Positions 46,302 through 55,040 of a DNA stretch of 64,000 bases are shown one piece after another. The notes beneath the pieces were generated by a model, which saw only the letters and a program-made list of their open reading frames with translations, searched no databases and had not been told where the DNA came from. Made by a program: the position numbers and the translations under genes. How positions within the stretch are numbered: position 1 is the stretch's first letter; every line of letters begins with the position of its first letter. This stretch comes from Micromonospora haikouensis (lineage in GTDB: Bacteria > Actinomycetota > Actinomycetes > Mycobacteriales > Micromonosporaceae): contig NZ_FMCW01000031.1 of assembly GCF_900091595.1 (NCBI RefSeq), positions 1 to 64,000 of the forward strand. Direction: 5' to 3'.

Positions 46302-49300
46302 CTACTTGCGGGCGACCTTCGCGGTCTCCTTCGACGTGGCCGTGCCGGGCTGCAGGTCCGAACGGGTGGCCGTCACCCGCACTGAGAGCCGGTACCCGAC
46401 GTCGGCGGCCTTGGGCACGTACGACTTGCCGGTGGCCCCGGCAATGACCTTGCCGCCACGCAGCCACTGGTAGGAGAAGGTGAGCTTCTTCTCGTCCCAC
46501 TTGCCCGGGTCGGCGGTGAGGGTCTTGCCGACCTTGGCCGTCCCGCTGACCGACGGGAGCTTGGTGGCCTCGGCGGGGTCGCCCAGCGCGGGCACGTTGA
46601 GGGCCCGCTCACGGCTGACGTTGCCGGCCACGTCGTACGCCCGGTAGCGGATCACGTGGGCGCAGCTGTCGATCCGGGCCGGGGCCAGGTACGGCTGCCA
46701 GGCACCCTTGTCGATCCGGTACTCGATGCGGGCCACGCCGGAGTCGACGTCGCTGGCGTTGACCACGAACTTGCGCTCCACCAGGTACGCCTGCACGGTC
46801 GGGGCGGTCTCGTCCACCTTGACCTGGAGCGACCACGCGTCGCTCCAGAAGAGGTTGACGCCCTGGGCCCGGTAGTCGACGCGGTGGCTGCCGGCCGGCA
46901 GGTCCACCGGCTCGCGGTACGGGAACCAGCCGCCGCCGTCGATCTGGTACTCGACCAGCTTCACCTTGTCACCGGCGGTGATGGTCAGGGCGGCGTCCGC
47001 GCCGTACCATCCGTCGGCCCCCGCGTCGGAGACCGTCGCCTTCGGCTGCCCGCCCTCGTAGCGCAGCGGGTCGACGCTGCCCAGCGTCGGGACGACCTTC
47101 CTGATGGCGCCGTCCGCGTCGAAGTACAGCCGGTCGATCGTGGTCTCCCGGTGCGTGCCGTCGCCGCCGGGGATGCCGAACCGGTGGTACGCGATGTACC
47201 AGTCGTCGGTGCCCGGCACCTGCAGGATCGAGTGGTGCCCGGTGCCGAGGATGCCCTGGCTCGGATCCTTGGTGAGGATCTCCCCCTTGGCGGTGAACGG
47301 CCCCAGCGGGCTGGTGCCGGTGCCGTAACCGACGCGGTAGTTCTCGCTGCCCGTGTCGTCGATCGACCAGGACAGGTAGTAGGTCCCGGCGCGCTTGTGC
47401 ATGAACAGGCCCTCGCGGAAGTCCGTGAGGCCGGTGAGCCGCACCCGCTTGGCGACGTCGTAGGAGACCATGTCGTCGTTGAGCGGGACCACGTACGGGG
47501 TGCCGTTGCCCCAGTAGAGGTAGCTCTGCCCGTCGTCGTCGGTGAAGACCGCCGGGTCGATCTGCTGGGCGTTGCCGTAGTCGGCCTTGCTCACCAGCGG
47601 CTTGCCGATGGGGTCGACGAACGGCCCGAGCGGCGAGTCGGCGACGGCGACGCCGATGTTCTGCTGCGCCGAGAAGTAGAAGTAGTACTTGCCGTTCTTC
47701 TCGATCGCGGCGGGCGCCCACGCGTTGCTGTCGGCCCAGGTGATGTCCGGCCCGAGGTCGAGGATCGTGTCGTGGCCGGTCCAGTCGACCAGGTTGCGGC
47801 TCGACCAGACGGTGAACTTCGAGCTGCCCCAGCCGGGGAAGCCGTCGGTGGTGGCGTAGATGTAGTAGGTGTCGCCGAACCGGACGATGTTCGGGTCGGC
47901 GTTGAAGCCGGGCAGCACCGGCGAGCGCATCTGCACCGTCCGCACGGTCCACTCGCGGGTCGCCCCGGCCGCGCTGGTCACGGTCAGCGTCACCGGCTGC
48001 GAGTAGTCCCGGGCGCCGCCGGGCGTGACGGTCGAGGTCGGCGCGACCACGTACGTCGGGGCGAGGGCGGTCACGTCGGTGCCCGGCTTGACCGGCAGCG
48101 TGATGGTGCTGCTGGCGGCGTCGATGATCGCGGGGACCTTGAGGCTGTCGAGTTCGACCGCCACGACGCTGGTGCCGTTGGAGCCCAGCGCGGCGACCTC
48201 GCCGTCGGTGAGCGCCCGGTTGTAGAGGGAGAAGTCGCGTACCCGGCCCTTGAGGTACTTGTCGGCGGCGTACTGGGAGCGGCCGATGTAGTTGGCCGTG
48301 GTGCGGCCGCCGCCGATGTCGCCGGGGCGGTGGGTCAGCCCGGTCTTCTCGGCGACCCGCACCCCGTCGAGGTAGATCCGGGCGGTGCCGGCCGAGTTCA
48401 GGGTGTACGTGAGGGTCTTCCACACGCCCCGGGGGACGGCGCTGCCGCCGGTGACGGTCTGCTCGCCGGTCCAGTTGCCCAGGCTGATCGAGGTCCGGTA
48501 GTTGTTGCCGCTGGTGAACAGGTAGCCGTTGCCGACGCCGTCGGAGTCGGTGTTGCCCAGCCCCCAGATGAAGTACGGCGTGGCCTGGTCGGTGGCCATC
48601 TTCACGTCCATCGACACGGTGATCTCGTCGAGGCCGGCCATGATGTTGTCGGGCAGGTCGACGTGGCCGTTGGTCCCGCCGAGGGCGAGGCTGCCGTCGC
48701 CCCAGGTCGCGTCGCCGGCCAGCTTCGCGTCGTAGCCGTTGCCGGAGTCGTCGGTGACGGTGGTGCCGCTGGCCTGGTCGAGCGCGTAGTGGGCGACGAC
48801 GCCGTCGGCGTTGGCGCGTACCGGCGGCGGCGCGTCGTTGAGGGCGTCGAGCTCCTTTTTGGTGACCGGGATGACGGTGCCGTGCCGGGGGCTGGCGGGC
48901 AGGTCGTAGGAGGCCGGCACCTTCCAGTCCGGGTTCTCCAGGTCGTCGGTGCCCAGCGGGATGTAGCCCCGGCCGCCGTACTCGTCGACGAACAGGTAGT
49001 ACTTCGAGCCGGAGGTGTCGCCCGGGTTGGCCTTGAAGACCGTGGGCCCCTCGACGGCGGAGGTGCCGGCGTCGCGGCCGATGCAGGAGTCGAGCACCGT
49101 CCAAGAGGGCTTGCCGGGCAGGTCGGCGGCGGTCAGCGAGGGCGACTTCTCCTGGATGATGTCGGAGCAGCCGGTGCCGCCGCCGCCCTCGTCCTTGGTG
49201 AACCGGTAGTAGGTGTCGCCCTCCCGGATCACCGTGGAGTCGATGCGGGAGTCACCCGGGTCCTGCCAGATCGTCGGCTGGCTGAACGTGACGAAGTCAC

Positions 49301-51107
49301 GGGTCGTCGCGGCGAGCATCCGGTTGTACGTGTTGCCGGTGTGGTTCGGGTCGTTCTCCGCGTAGAGCTTCGAGGCCCAGAAGACGAGGTACTCGCCCCG
49401 GGCGGCGTCCCAGTACGCCTCCGGCGCCCAGGTGTTGCCGGCGGTGGGCGGGGAGATCAGGATGTGCCGCTGCTCCGACCAGTTCACCAGGTCGGTGGAC
49501 TCCCAGACCTCCAGGTACCGGCTGCCCTGGCGCTGCGCGACGTCCCAGTTGCCGTTGCGGCCGATGGACAGGTCGGTGGCGATGAGGAAGAACCGGTCCC
49601 CCTCGGGGCTGCGGATCAGGAACGGGTCCCGCAGGCCCAGGGTGCCGAACGTCGACTCCAGCTTCGGCTGGCCGCCGTTGACCTCGGTCCACCGCAGGGC
49701 GTTGTTGCCCTGGCTGGCCGCGAAGTAGATCTTCTCCCCGGCGATGGAGTTGCCGGTGAAGTAGCTGAAGGCGTAGCCGGCGTAGGGGGCGGCCTCGGGC
49801 AGCTCGCGGACGGTCAGTTCGATGGCCCGCTCGGCGGTGGCCGTGCCGACGGTGACGGTCGCGGTCACGGTGACCTTGACGTCGCCCGCCCCGTGCGCGG
49901 GGCGCTTGACGATGCCGTCGGGGCTGACGACGTCCGGGCTGGCGGAGCGCCAGGCGACGGTCGCGCCGTTGCTCCCGGTGCTCGGCATGGTGAGGTTGCC
50001 GCGCACGTCGCCGGCGTTCACGAGCGAGAGGGCGGCGGCGGCCGCGTCGGCCCGCGTCTGGTCGGTCTCGTCGGGCAGGACGGTGGCGGTGAACGCCTTG
50101 GTGTCGCTGCTGCCGCCCCGGCTGACGGTCGCGGTGAGGGTGACCGTGGCGGGCCCGTCGGCGGGGGCGGGGCGGGTCACCTCGCCGGTCGCGCTGATGG
50201 TGCCGGGGGCGCTGGAGGACCAGGCGATCGCCGACCCGTACGTGCCGGTGGCGGGCAGGGTGAGCTTCCCGGTCACGGCCGAGAGGTCGCCCAGGTCGAG
50301 GGCGGCGGTGTCGCCGGCGACGCGGGTGGCGTCGGGCAGCGCGATGGCGGCCACCTCGTCGGCGGGCAGCGCGCGGTCGTAGATGCGGAAGTTGGCCACC
50401 CGGCCCTTGAGGTAGCGGTCCGCGGCGTAGTTGGAGCGGCCGAGGTTGTTGTTGGTCGTCGTGCCGTTGCCGACGGCGCTGGGCAGCACGGTGACGCCGG
50501 TGTTCTGCGCGACCTGCACGCCGTCCTCGTAGAGGGTGCCGGTGGTGCCGGTCTGCGTGTAGGTGACGGACTTCCACACGCCCCGGGTGAGGTTCGCGCC
50601 CTTGCCGGTCACCTTCTCGCCGGACCAGTTGGTGGTGGTGATGGCGGTGCGGAAGGCGTCGCCGCTGGTGAACAGGTAGCCGGTGCCGGAGTTCGAGGTC
50701 GCCGGGTTGCCGAGGCCCCAGATGAAGTACGGGGTCTGCTGCGTGGGGTCGACGAGCACGTCGACGGCGACGGTGATCGACGACAGCCCGGCCATGATGT
50801 TGTCGGGCAGCTTGACGTGGTCGTCGACGCCGTCGAGGACGAGACCGCCCTGGCCGGTCCAGGTGCCGCCGCCGGTGAGCGTGCCGTCGTTGCCCCGGCC
50901 GGAGCTGTCGGTGACGGTCGTGCCGGTGGTCTGCGTCAGGTCGTAGCGCACCAGCAGGCCGTCGGTCACGTCGGCGGCGGCCGGCGCGGCGGTGGCGGGC
51001 AGCAGACCGGCGACCAGGGCGAGGAGCGTCCCGGCGACGAGGGGCCGGGCCCGGCGCCGGGTGCGGGACGGGAAGGAGGATCGCGGTTCCGGGGGAGCTT
51101 CGCGCAT
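46302..51107 (-). CDS. giant secreted protein with two LamG and two GH43-type modules
   Basis: 1601 residues from ATG 51107. Signal peptide RARPLVAGTLLALVAGLLPATAAPAAA. Approximate order: LamG 1 (47-230), two bacterial Ig-like domains (240-435), first five-bladed GH43-type module (440-750), LamG 2 (760-965), Ig-like domain (970-1055), second GH43 module (1060-1350), then chitobiase/Ig-like repeats (1360-1600). The second module has a clear GH43 set: base Asp in GFNADPNIVRFGDTYYIYAT, pKa-modulating Asp in QQIDPAVFTDDDG and acid Glu in DFREGLFMHK. The first has RDPFLIRSPEGDRFFLIATD, DSRIDSTVIREGDTYY and SAVEGPTVFK. The two LamG copies are near-duplicates (LPDNIMAGL, TPYFIWGLGN, LKGRV shared). 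Expected action: release of L-arabinose from arabinan or arabinoxylan outside the cell. Flanked by AraR-type operators. Confidence 0.9.
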   Translation of the reverse strand: MREAPPEPRSSFPSRTRRRARPLVAGTLLALVAGLLPATAAPAAADVTDGLLVRYDLTQTTGTTVTDSSGRGNDGTLTGGGTWTGQGGLVLDGVDDHVKLPDNIMAGLSSITVAVDVLVDPTQQTPYFIWGLGNPATSNSGTGYLFTSGDAFRTAITTTNWSGEKVTGKGANLTRGVWKSVTYTQTGTTGTLYEDGVQVAQNTGVTVLPSAVGNGTTTNNNLGRSNYAADRYLKGRVANFRIYDRALPADEVAAIALPDATRVAGDTAALDLGDLSAVTGKLTLPATGTYGSAIAWSSSAPGTISATGEVTRPAPADGPATVTLTATVSRGGSSDTKAFTATVLPDETDQTRADAAAAALSLVNAGDVRGNLTMPSTGSNGATVAWRSASPDVVSPDGIVKRPAHGAGDVKVTVTATVTVGTATAERAIELTVRELPEAAPYAGYAFSYFTGNSIAGEKIYFAASQGNNALRWTEVNGGQPKLESTFGTLGLRDPFLIRSPEGDRFFLIATDLSIGRNGNWDVAQRQGSRYLEVWESTDLVNWSEQRHILISPPTAGNTWAPEAYWDAARGEYLVFWASKLYAENDPNHTGNTYNRMLAATTRDFVTFSQPTIWQDPGDSRIDSTVIREGDTYYRFTKDEGGGGTGCSDIIQEKSPSLTAADLPGKPSWTVLDSCIGRDAGTSAVEGPTVFKANPGDTSGSKYYLFVDEYGGRGYIPLGTDDLENPDWKVPASYDLPASPRHGTVIPVTKKELDALNDAPPPVRANADGVVAHYALDQASGTTVTDDSGNGYDAKLAGDATWGDGSLALGGTNGHVDLPDNIMAGLDEITVSMDVKMATDQATPYFIWGLGNTDSDGVGNGYLFTSGNNYRTSISLGNWTGEQTVTGGSAVPRGVWKTLTYTLNSAGTARIYLDGVRVAEKTGLTHRPGDIGGGRTTANYIGRSQYAADKYLKGRVRDFSLYNRALTDGEVAALGSNGTSVVAVELDSLKVPAIIDAASSTITLPVKPGTDVTALAPTYVVAPTSTVTPGGARDYSQPVTLTVTSAAGATREWTVRTVQMRSPVLPGFNADPNIVRFGDTYYIYATTDGFPGWGSSKFTVWSSRNLVDWTGHDTILDLGPDITWADSNAWAPAAIEKNGKYYFYFSAQQNIGVAVADSPLGPFVDPIGKPLVSKADYGNAQQIDPAVFTDDDGQSYLYWGNGTPYVVPLNDDMVSYDVAKRVRLTGLTDFREGLFMHKRAGTYYLSWSIDDTGSENYRVGYGTGTSPLGPFTAKGEILTKDPSQGILGTGHHSILQVPGTDDWYIAYHRFGIPGGDGTHRETTIDRLYFDADGAIRKVVPTLGSVDPLRYEGGQPKATVSDAGADGWYGADAALTITAGDKVKLVEYQIDGGGWFPYREPVDLPAGSHRVDYRAQGVNLFWSDAWSLQVKVDETAPTVQAYLVERKFVVNASDVDSGVARIEYRIDKGAWQPYLAPARIDSCAHVIRYRAYDVAGNVSRERALNVPALGDPAEATKLPSVSGTAKVGKTLTADPGKWDEKKLTFSYQWLRGGKVIAGATGKSYVPKAADVGYRLSVRVTATRSDLQPGTATSKETAKVARK

Positions 51108-51131
51108 GGGGTTCCCTCGTGGTGGCGGGGG

Positions 51132-51145
51132 TGTGAGCGTTAACA
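51132..51145 (-). promoter_or_regulatory. arabinose-regulon operator A (GH43 promoter)
   Basis: TGTGAGCGTTAACA, one mismatch from the reverse complement of the araB operator at 61304-61317 (TGTGAGCGCTAACA). It lies just after the -10 of the GH43 promoter, at the expected start point, 24 bases before the ATG. Confidence 0.7.
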
Positions 51146-51152
51146 AGCCCGA

Positions 51153-51182
51153 ATTCTCGGCGCTACAAAACCCCGGAGTCAA
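51153..51182 (-). promoter_or_regulatory. promoter of the GH43 gene
   Basis: On the minus strand TTGACT (51182-51177), 18-base spacer, GAGAAT (51158-51153). Operator A is immediately downstream and operator B about 30 bases upstream, an arrangement suited to repression by a DNA-looping LacI-family protein. Confidence 0.55.
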
Positions 51183-51209
51183 GGGCCCTACCAGGCACAA
51201 CGCTGGGTA

Positions 51210-51223
51210 TGTGCGCGCTAACA
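51210..51223 (-). promoter_or_regulatory. arabinose-regulon operator B
   Basis: TGTGCGCGCTAACA, one mismatch from TGTGAGCGCTAACA, upstream of the GH43 -35 element and between the GH43 gene and the LacI gene. Confidence 0.65.
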
Positions 51224-51343
51224 GGACTCACTGCGCCGTCACGGGTCGGGCGGCCACGGGTCCGGAGCCGGCGGGCCCTCGCGGCGCGCCGGCACGGCGA
51301 GGACCGGCGCGGCCCTCGCGGCGCACCGGATCCGGACGTGCGG

Positions 51344-52372
51344 TCAGCCCTTCCGGCCGCCGCTGCTCGCGCGTACGACGAGCTGCGGCTCGACCTGCGG
51401 ATGCGGGAAGCGCCCCGCCGGGCCGTCGGCGTCGAACAGCTCCAGCAGGGCCGCCACGCACCGGCGGCCCACCTCGTCGAAGTCCTGCCGCACCGTGGTC
51501 AGCGGCGGCGAGAGGTATTCGGCCTCGGGGATGTCGTCGAACCCGACCACGCTGACGTCCTCCGGAACCCGCACGCCGCGCTGGTGCAGCGCCCGCAGCA
51601 GGCCGAGCGCCTGGTGGTCGTTGGCGCAGAACACGGCCGTCACGTCCGGGCGGTCGACCAGCGACTGCCCGATCTCGTAGCCCGCCCGGGGGCTCCAGTC
51701 GCCGACGAGGACCGGCGGGACGGACCGCCCGGCCTGCTCCAGCGCCAACCGCCACCCGTCGACGCGGTCGCGGGCCTCCAGCCAGTCCCGGGGGCCGGCG
51801 ATGTGCCACACCGTCTCGTGCCCGAGGGACAGCAGGTGCTCCACGGCCAGCCGGGCCCCGGCGACCTGGTCGACGGAGATGCTCGGCAGCTCCCGGGCGC
51901 CGCCGCTCGACTCGACCACCACGGCGGGCACGCCGGTGGGCAGGCCGTGCACGGCCACCGCCGCCGTCATCATCGGGGCGATGACGACCACCCCCGCCAC
52001 CGACTGCTCGGTGAGGGCGTCGATCGCCGACCGCATCCCGGCCCGGTCGAGCTGTTCCAGGGTGACGATGCTGATGCCGTACCCCGCCGCGCGGGCGGCG
52101 CGCTCGATGCCGAGCAGGGTCGCCGCCGGGCCGTAGAGGATGGTGTCGAAGCTGACCACACCGATGACCCGGGAGCGCCGCCCGGCCAGCCCTCGGGCCA
52201 GGGCGTTGGGCCGGTAGTTGAGCTGGTGCACCGCGCGCATCACCCGCTCGCGGGTCTCCTGCCGGACGCTCGGGTGGTTGTTGAGCACCCGCGACACCGT
52301 CTGGTGCGAGACACCGGCGAGCCGGGCGACGTCGTTCATCACCGCCGCGCGTGCGGCCGGCTGCTGACCCAT
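51344..52372 (-). CDS. LacI-family repressor, probable regulator of arabinose genes
   Basis: 342 residues from ATG 52372, with GAGGGGAG five bases upstream, preferred over an ATG seven codons earlier. The helix-turn-helix and hinge are complete: MNDVARLAGVSHQTVSRVLNNHPSVRQETRERVMRAVHQLNYRPNALARGL, where the hinge helix Leu in ALARGL inserts in the minor groove. The periplasmic-binding-protein-like sensor domain follows (IGVVSFDTILYGPAATLLGIERAA, FCANDHQALGLLRAL, VVGFDDIPEAEYLSPPLTTVRQDF). It lies between araA and GH43 genes and operators A and B flank its 3' side. It is therefore the natural candidate for the TGTKMGCGYTAACA-type sites, although it is only the nearest of two LacI genes. Confidence 0.88.
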   Translation of the reverse strand: MGQQPAARAAVMNDVARLAGVSHQTVSRVLNNHPSVRQETRERVMRAVHQLNYRPNALARGLAGRRSRVIGVVSFDTILYGPAATLLGIERAARAAGYGISIVTLEQLDRAGMRSAIDALTEQSVAGVVVIAPMMTAAVAVHGLPTGVPAVVVESSGGARELPSISVDQVAGARLAVEHLLSLGHETVWHIAGPRDWLEARDRVDGWRLALEQAGRSVPPVLVGDWSPRAGYEIGQSLVDRPDVTAVFCANDHQALGLLRALHQRGVRVPEDVSVVGFDDIPEAEYLSPPLTTVRQDFDEVGRRCVAALLELFDADGPAGRFPHPQVEPQLVVRASSGGRKG

Positions 52373-52446
52373 GGCAACTCCCCTCGTGGCCATCGTAGCC
52401 CGTCGTGATCAACAAGACGGGCGGTCAGGCTCGCTGCGCGGACGGT

Positions 52447-52485
52447 GTGTCCGGCGTGCTCCCGCCTCGGGACCACGCCGGACAC
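52447..52485 (-). terminator. terminator hairpin after araA
   Basis: GTGTCCGGCGTG (52447-52458) pairs perfectly with CACGCCGGACAC (52474-52485) around a 15-base loop, 28 bases past the araA stop. It ends the seven-gene arabinose operon before the LacI gene. Confidence 0.8.
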
Positions 52486-52513
52486 CCCGGTCGTACGGTC
52501 GACCGGTCGAGCC

Positions 52514-54019
52514 TCAGAAGCCCCTGGCCAACCGGTAGTAGGCCTGGTTCCACCGCAACTCGTTCGTCAGCCCACGGGTGGTCGTCTCCGCGTCGATGAC
52601 GACCAGCTCGGTGGCGACCATCTCGGCCAGGTCGTGCAGTTCCTCGACCCCGACGGCCTGCGACAGCACCGTGTGGTGCGGCGCGCCCGCCGTGAGCCAG
52701 GCCTCCGCCGAGCCGGCCAGGTCCGGCCGGGGCCGCCACACCGCGCGGGCCACCGGCAGCTTCGGCAGCGGCTGCGGCGGGACGATCACGTCGATCTCGT
52801 TGGCGACCAGCCGGAACCGCTCCCCCATGTCGGCCAGTCCCAGCACCACGGCGGGCCCCGCCTGGGCGTCGAACACCAGGCGCACCGGGTCCTCGCGGCC
52901 GCCGATGCCCAGCGGGTGGATCTCCACGGCGGGCGTGTCGGCGGCGATGGTCGGGCAGACCTCCAGCATGTGCGCGCCGAGGACCACCTCCTGCCCCGGC
53001 GTGAGGTCGTAGGTGTAGTCCTCCATGAAGGACGTGCCGCCCGTGGTGCCCACCGACATCGCCTTGAGCGTGCGCACCAGCACCGAGGTCTTCCAGTCGC
53101 CCTCGCCGCCGAAGCCGTAGCCGTCGGCCATCAGCCGCTGCACCGCGATCCCCGGCAGCTGCCGCAGCCCGCCGAGGTCCTCGAAGTTCGTGGTGAACGC
53201 GCGGAACCCACCCGCGTCGAGGAAGTCGCGCAGGCCCGCCTCGATCCGCGCGGCGTAGCGCAGCGAGTCGTGCCGCTCGCCGCCGGCCCGCAGCTCGGCG
53301 ACGAGCCGGTAGCTGTCGTCGTACTCCTTGACCAGCTCGTCGATGCGCGAGTCCGCCACCGCGTCCACGGCCGCCACCAGGTCGTTCACGCCGTACGTGT
53401 TGACCGAGACGCCGAAGCGCAGCTCCGCCTCGACCTTGTCGCCCTCGGTCACCGCCACGTTGCGCATGTTGTCGCCGAAGCGCGCCAGCCGCAGCGAGCG
53501 CATCTCCGCGTGCCCGATCGCCGCCCGGGTCCACGCCCCGATGCGGGCGGTGACGCTCGGGTTGCTGACGTGCCCCGCGACGGTCTTGCGGGCCACCCCC
53601 AGCCGGGTCTGGACGAACCCGAACTCCCGGTCGCCGTGGGCGGCCTGGTTGAGGTTCATGAAGTCCATGTCGATGTCGGACCAGGGCAGCGCCACGTTGG
53701 CCTGCGTGTGCAGGTGCAGCAGCGGAGTGCGCAGCGCGTCCAGGCCGGAGATCCACATCTTGGCCGGGGAGAAGGTGTGCATCCAGGCGATCACCCCGAC
53801 CGCGCCCTGGACGGCCGCGTCACGGCACACGGCCAGGATGTCGGCGCTGGAGGTGAGCACCGGCTTCCAGACCACCCGGGCGGGGATGGCCGGGTCGGCG
53901 TCGAGCTGCGCCGCGATCTGCCGGGACTGGTCGGCCACCTGACGCAGGGTCTCCGGGCCGTACAGGCCCTGGCTGCCGGTGAGGAACCAGACCTCGGCGG
54001 CCGGGGATGGGTTGGTCAT
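52514..54019 (-). CDS. araA: L-arabinose isomerase
   Basis: 501 residues, the standard length. Metal ligands fall exactly at the E. coli AraA positions: E306 (GEGDWK), E333 (FMEDYTYDL), H350 (LGAHMLE) and H449 (AGAPHHTVL). N-terminal EVWFLTGSQGLYGPETLRQVADQS and MHTFSPAKMWISGL are diagnostic. It converts L-arabinose to L-ribulose in the cytoplasm, the first catabolic step before AraB and AraD. Last gene of the operon, 28 bases after the second permease, and followed by a hairpin terminator. Confidence 0.97.
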   Translation of the reverse strand: MTNPSPAAEVWFLTGSQGLYGPETLRQVADQSRQIAAQLDADPAIPARVVWKPVLTSSADILAVCRDAAVQGAVGVIAWMHTFSPAKMWISGLDALRTPLLHLHTQANVALPWSDIDMDFMNLNQAAHGDREFGFVQTRLGVARKTVAGHVSNPSVTARIGAWTRAAIGHAEMRSLRLARFGDNMRNVAVTEGDKVEAELRFGVSVNTYGVNDLVAAVDAVADSRIDELVKEYDDSYRLVAELRAGGERHDSLRYAARIEAGLRDFLDAGGFRAFTTNFEDLGGLRQLPGIAVQRLMADGYGFGGEGDWKTSVLVRTLKAMSVGTTGGTSFMEDYTYDLTPGQEVVLGAHMLEVCPTIAADTPAVEIHPLGIGGREDPVRLVFDAQAGPAVVLGLADMGERFRLVANEIDVIVPPQPLPKLPVARAVWRPRPDLAGSAEAWLTAGAPHHTVLSQAVGVEELHDLAEMVATELVVIDAETTTRGLTNELRWNQAYYRLARGF

Positions 54020-54047
54020 GGGGTTGCCTTCCGGTGTACTGGGGTGG

Positions 54048-55040
54048 TCACTTCTTGCGGATGCCGACGAGGCGCTGGAGGAGGATGAACGCGAACAGCA
54101 GGCCACCGATCACGATCTTGGTCCACCAGGAGCTGAGGCTGCCGTCGAAGGTGATCAGCGTCTGGATCACCCCCAGCACGAGGACGCCCAGCAGGGTGCC
54201 GAACACGTAGCCGGAGCCGCCCGTGAGCAGGGTCCCGCCGATGACGACGGCGGCGATCGTGTCCAGCTCCATGCCGACGGCGATCAGCGGGGCGCCGGAC
54301 AGCGTGTAGAACGACAGCAGGATGCCGCCGATGGCCGAGCAGAGCCCGCTGATCGTGTAGACGGCGATCTTCGTGCGCCCTACGGGCAGGCCCATGAGCA
54401 GCGCCGACTGCTGGTTGCCGCCGATGGCGTACACGTTGCGGCCCAGCCGGGTGTACGCCAGCGTGTACGCCGCGACCGCCACCACGGCGAGGGCGACCAG
54501 GACGCTCACGGTCACGAAGTTCTCGCCGATGCGGATGCGCTCCTGCGCCGCCGAGGTCCAGAACCCGTCGGTGATCGGGATGGACGTCGAGCTGATCCAG
54601 GTGCACATGCCCCGGGCGAAGAACATACCGGCGAGGGTGACGATGAACGGCTGGATGTCGAAGAAGTGGATGACGCAGCCCATCGCGAACCCGAGGGTGG
54701 GGCCGATGAGCAGCGCGATCAGGAGCACCAGCGCGGGGTGCACGCCGTCGCCGAGCAGCGACGCCGACACCATCGCGGTCATCGCCACCACCGAGCCGAC
54801 CGACAGGTCGATGCCGCCGGTCAGGATGACGAAGGTCATGCCGACCGCGACGACGAGCAGGAAGCCGTTGTCGATGAAGATGTTGAAGACGACCTGGATG
54901 TTGGAGAAGGCGCGGTACTGCGAGACGCCGATGCCGTACATCACCAGCAGCAGGGCCAGGGTGGCCAGCACCGGCACCTGCCGCTGCGGCACCCGCCACC
55001 AGGCCCGTGGGCCTCGCGCGGCCAGGGGGGTCGTGGTCAT
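54048..55040 (-). CDS. sugar ABC transporter permease (YjfF-like)
   Basis: 330 residues, ATG 55040 overlapping the previous permease stop by four bases. About nine hydrophobic helices, with the CUT2 permease signatures LTGGIDLSVGSVVAMTAM, GCVIHFFDIQPFIVTLAGMFFARG, YAIGGNQQSALLMGLPV and ELDTIAAVVIGGTLLTGGSGYVFGT. CUT2 importers bring in monosaccharides. Closest in order and content to the E. coli YtfQRT-YjfF galactofuranose/arabinose-type system; here, next to araA, L-arabinose (possibly furanose) is the likely cargo. Confidence 0.92.
   Translation of the reverse strand: MTTTPLAARGPRAWWRVPQRQVPVLATLALLLVMYGIGVSQYRAFSNIQVVFNIFIDNGFLLVVAVGMTFVILTGGIDLSVGSVVAMTAMVSASLLGDGVHPALVLLIALLIGPTLGFAMGCVIHFFDIQPFIVTLAGMFFARGMCTWISSTSIPITDGFWTSAAQERIRIGENFVTVSVLVALAVVAVAAYTLAYTRLGRNVYAIGGNQQSALLMGLPVGRTKIAVYTISGLCSAIGGILLSFYTLSGAPLIAVGMELDTIAAVVIGGTLLTGGSGYVFGTLLGVLVLGVIQTLITFDGSLSSWWTKIVIGGLLFAFILLQRLVGIRKK

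Noticed and set aside
45970..46473. Plus-strand open frame behind AAAGGAG
   Set aside because: It runs through the GH43 terminator hairpin and 170 bases into the antisense of a strongly supported gene, and its residues resemble no family.
46656..51143. Very long plus-strand open frame antisense to the GH43 gene
   Set aside because: It mirrors the codon bias of the GC-rich gene on the other strand, has Gly/Val/Arg/Asp-rich low-complexity content and no domain.
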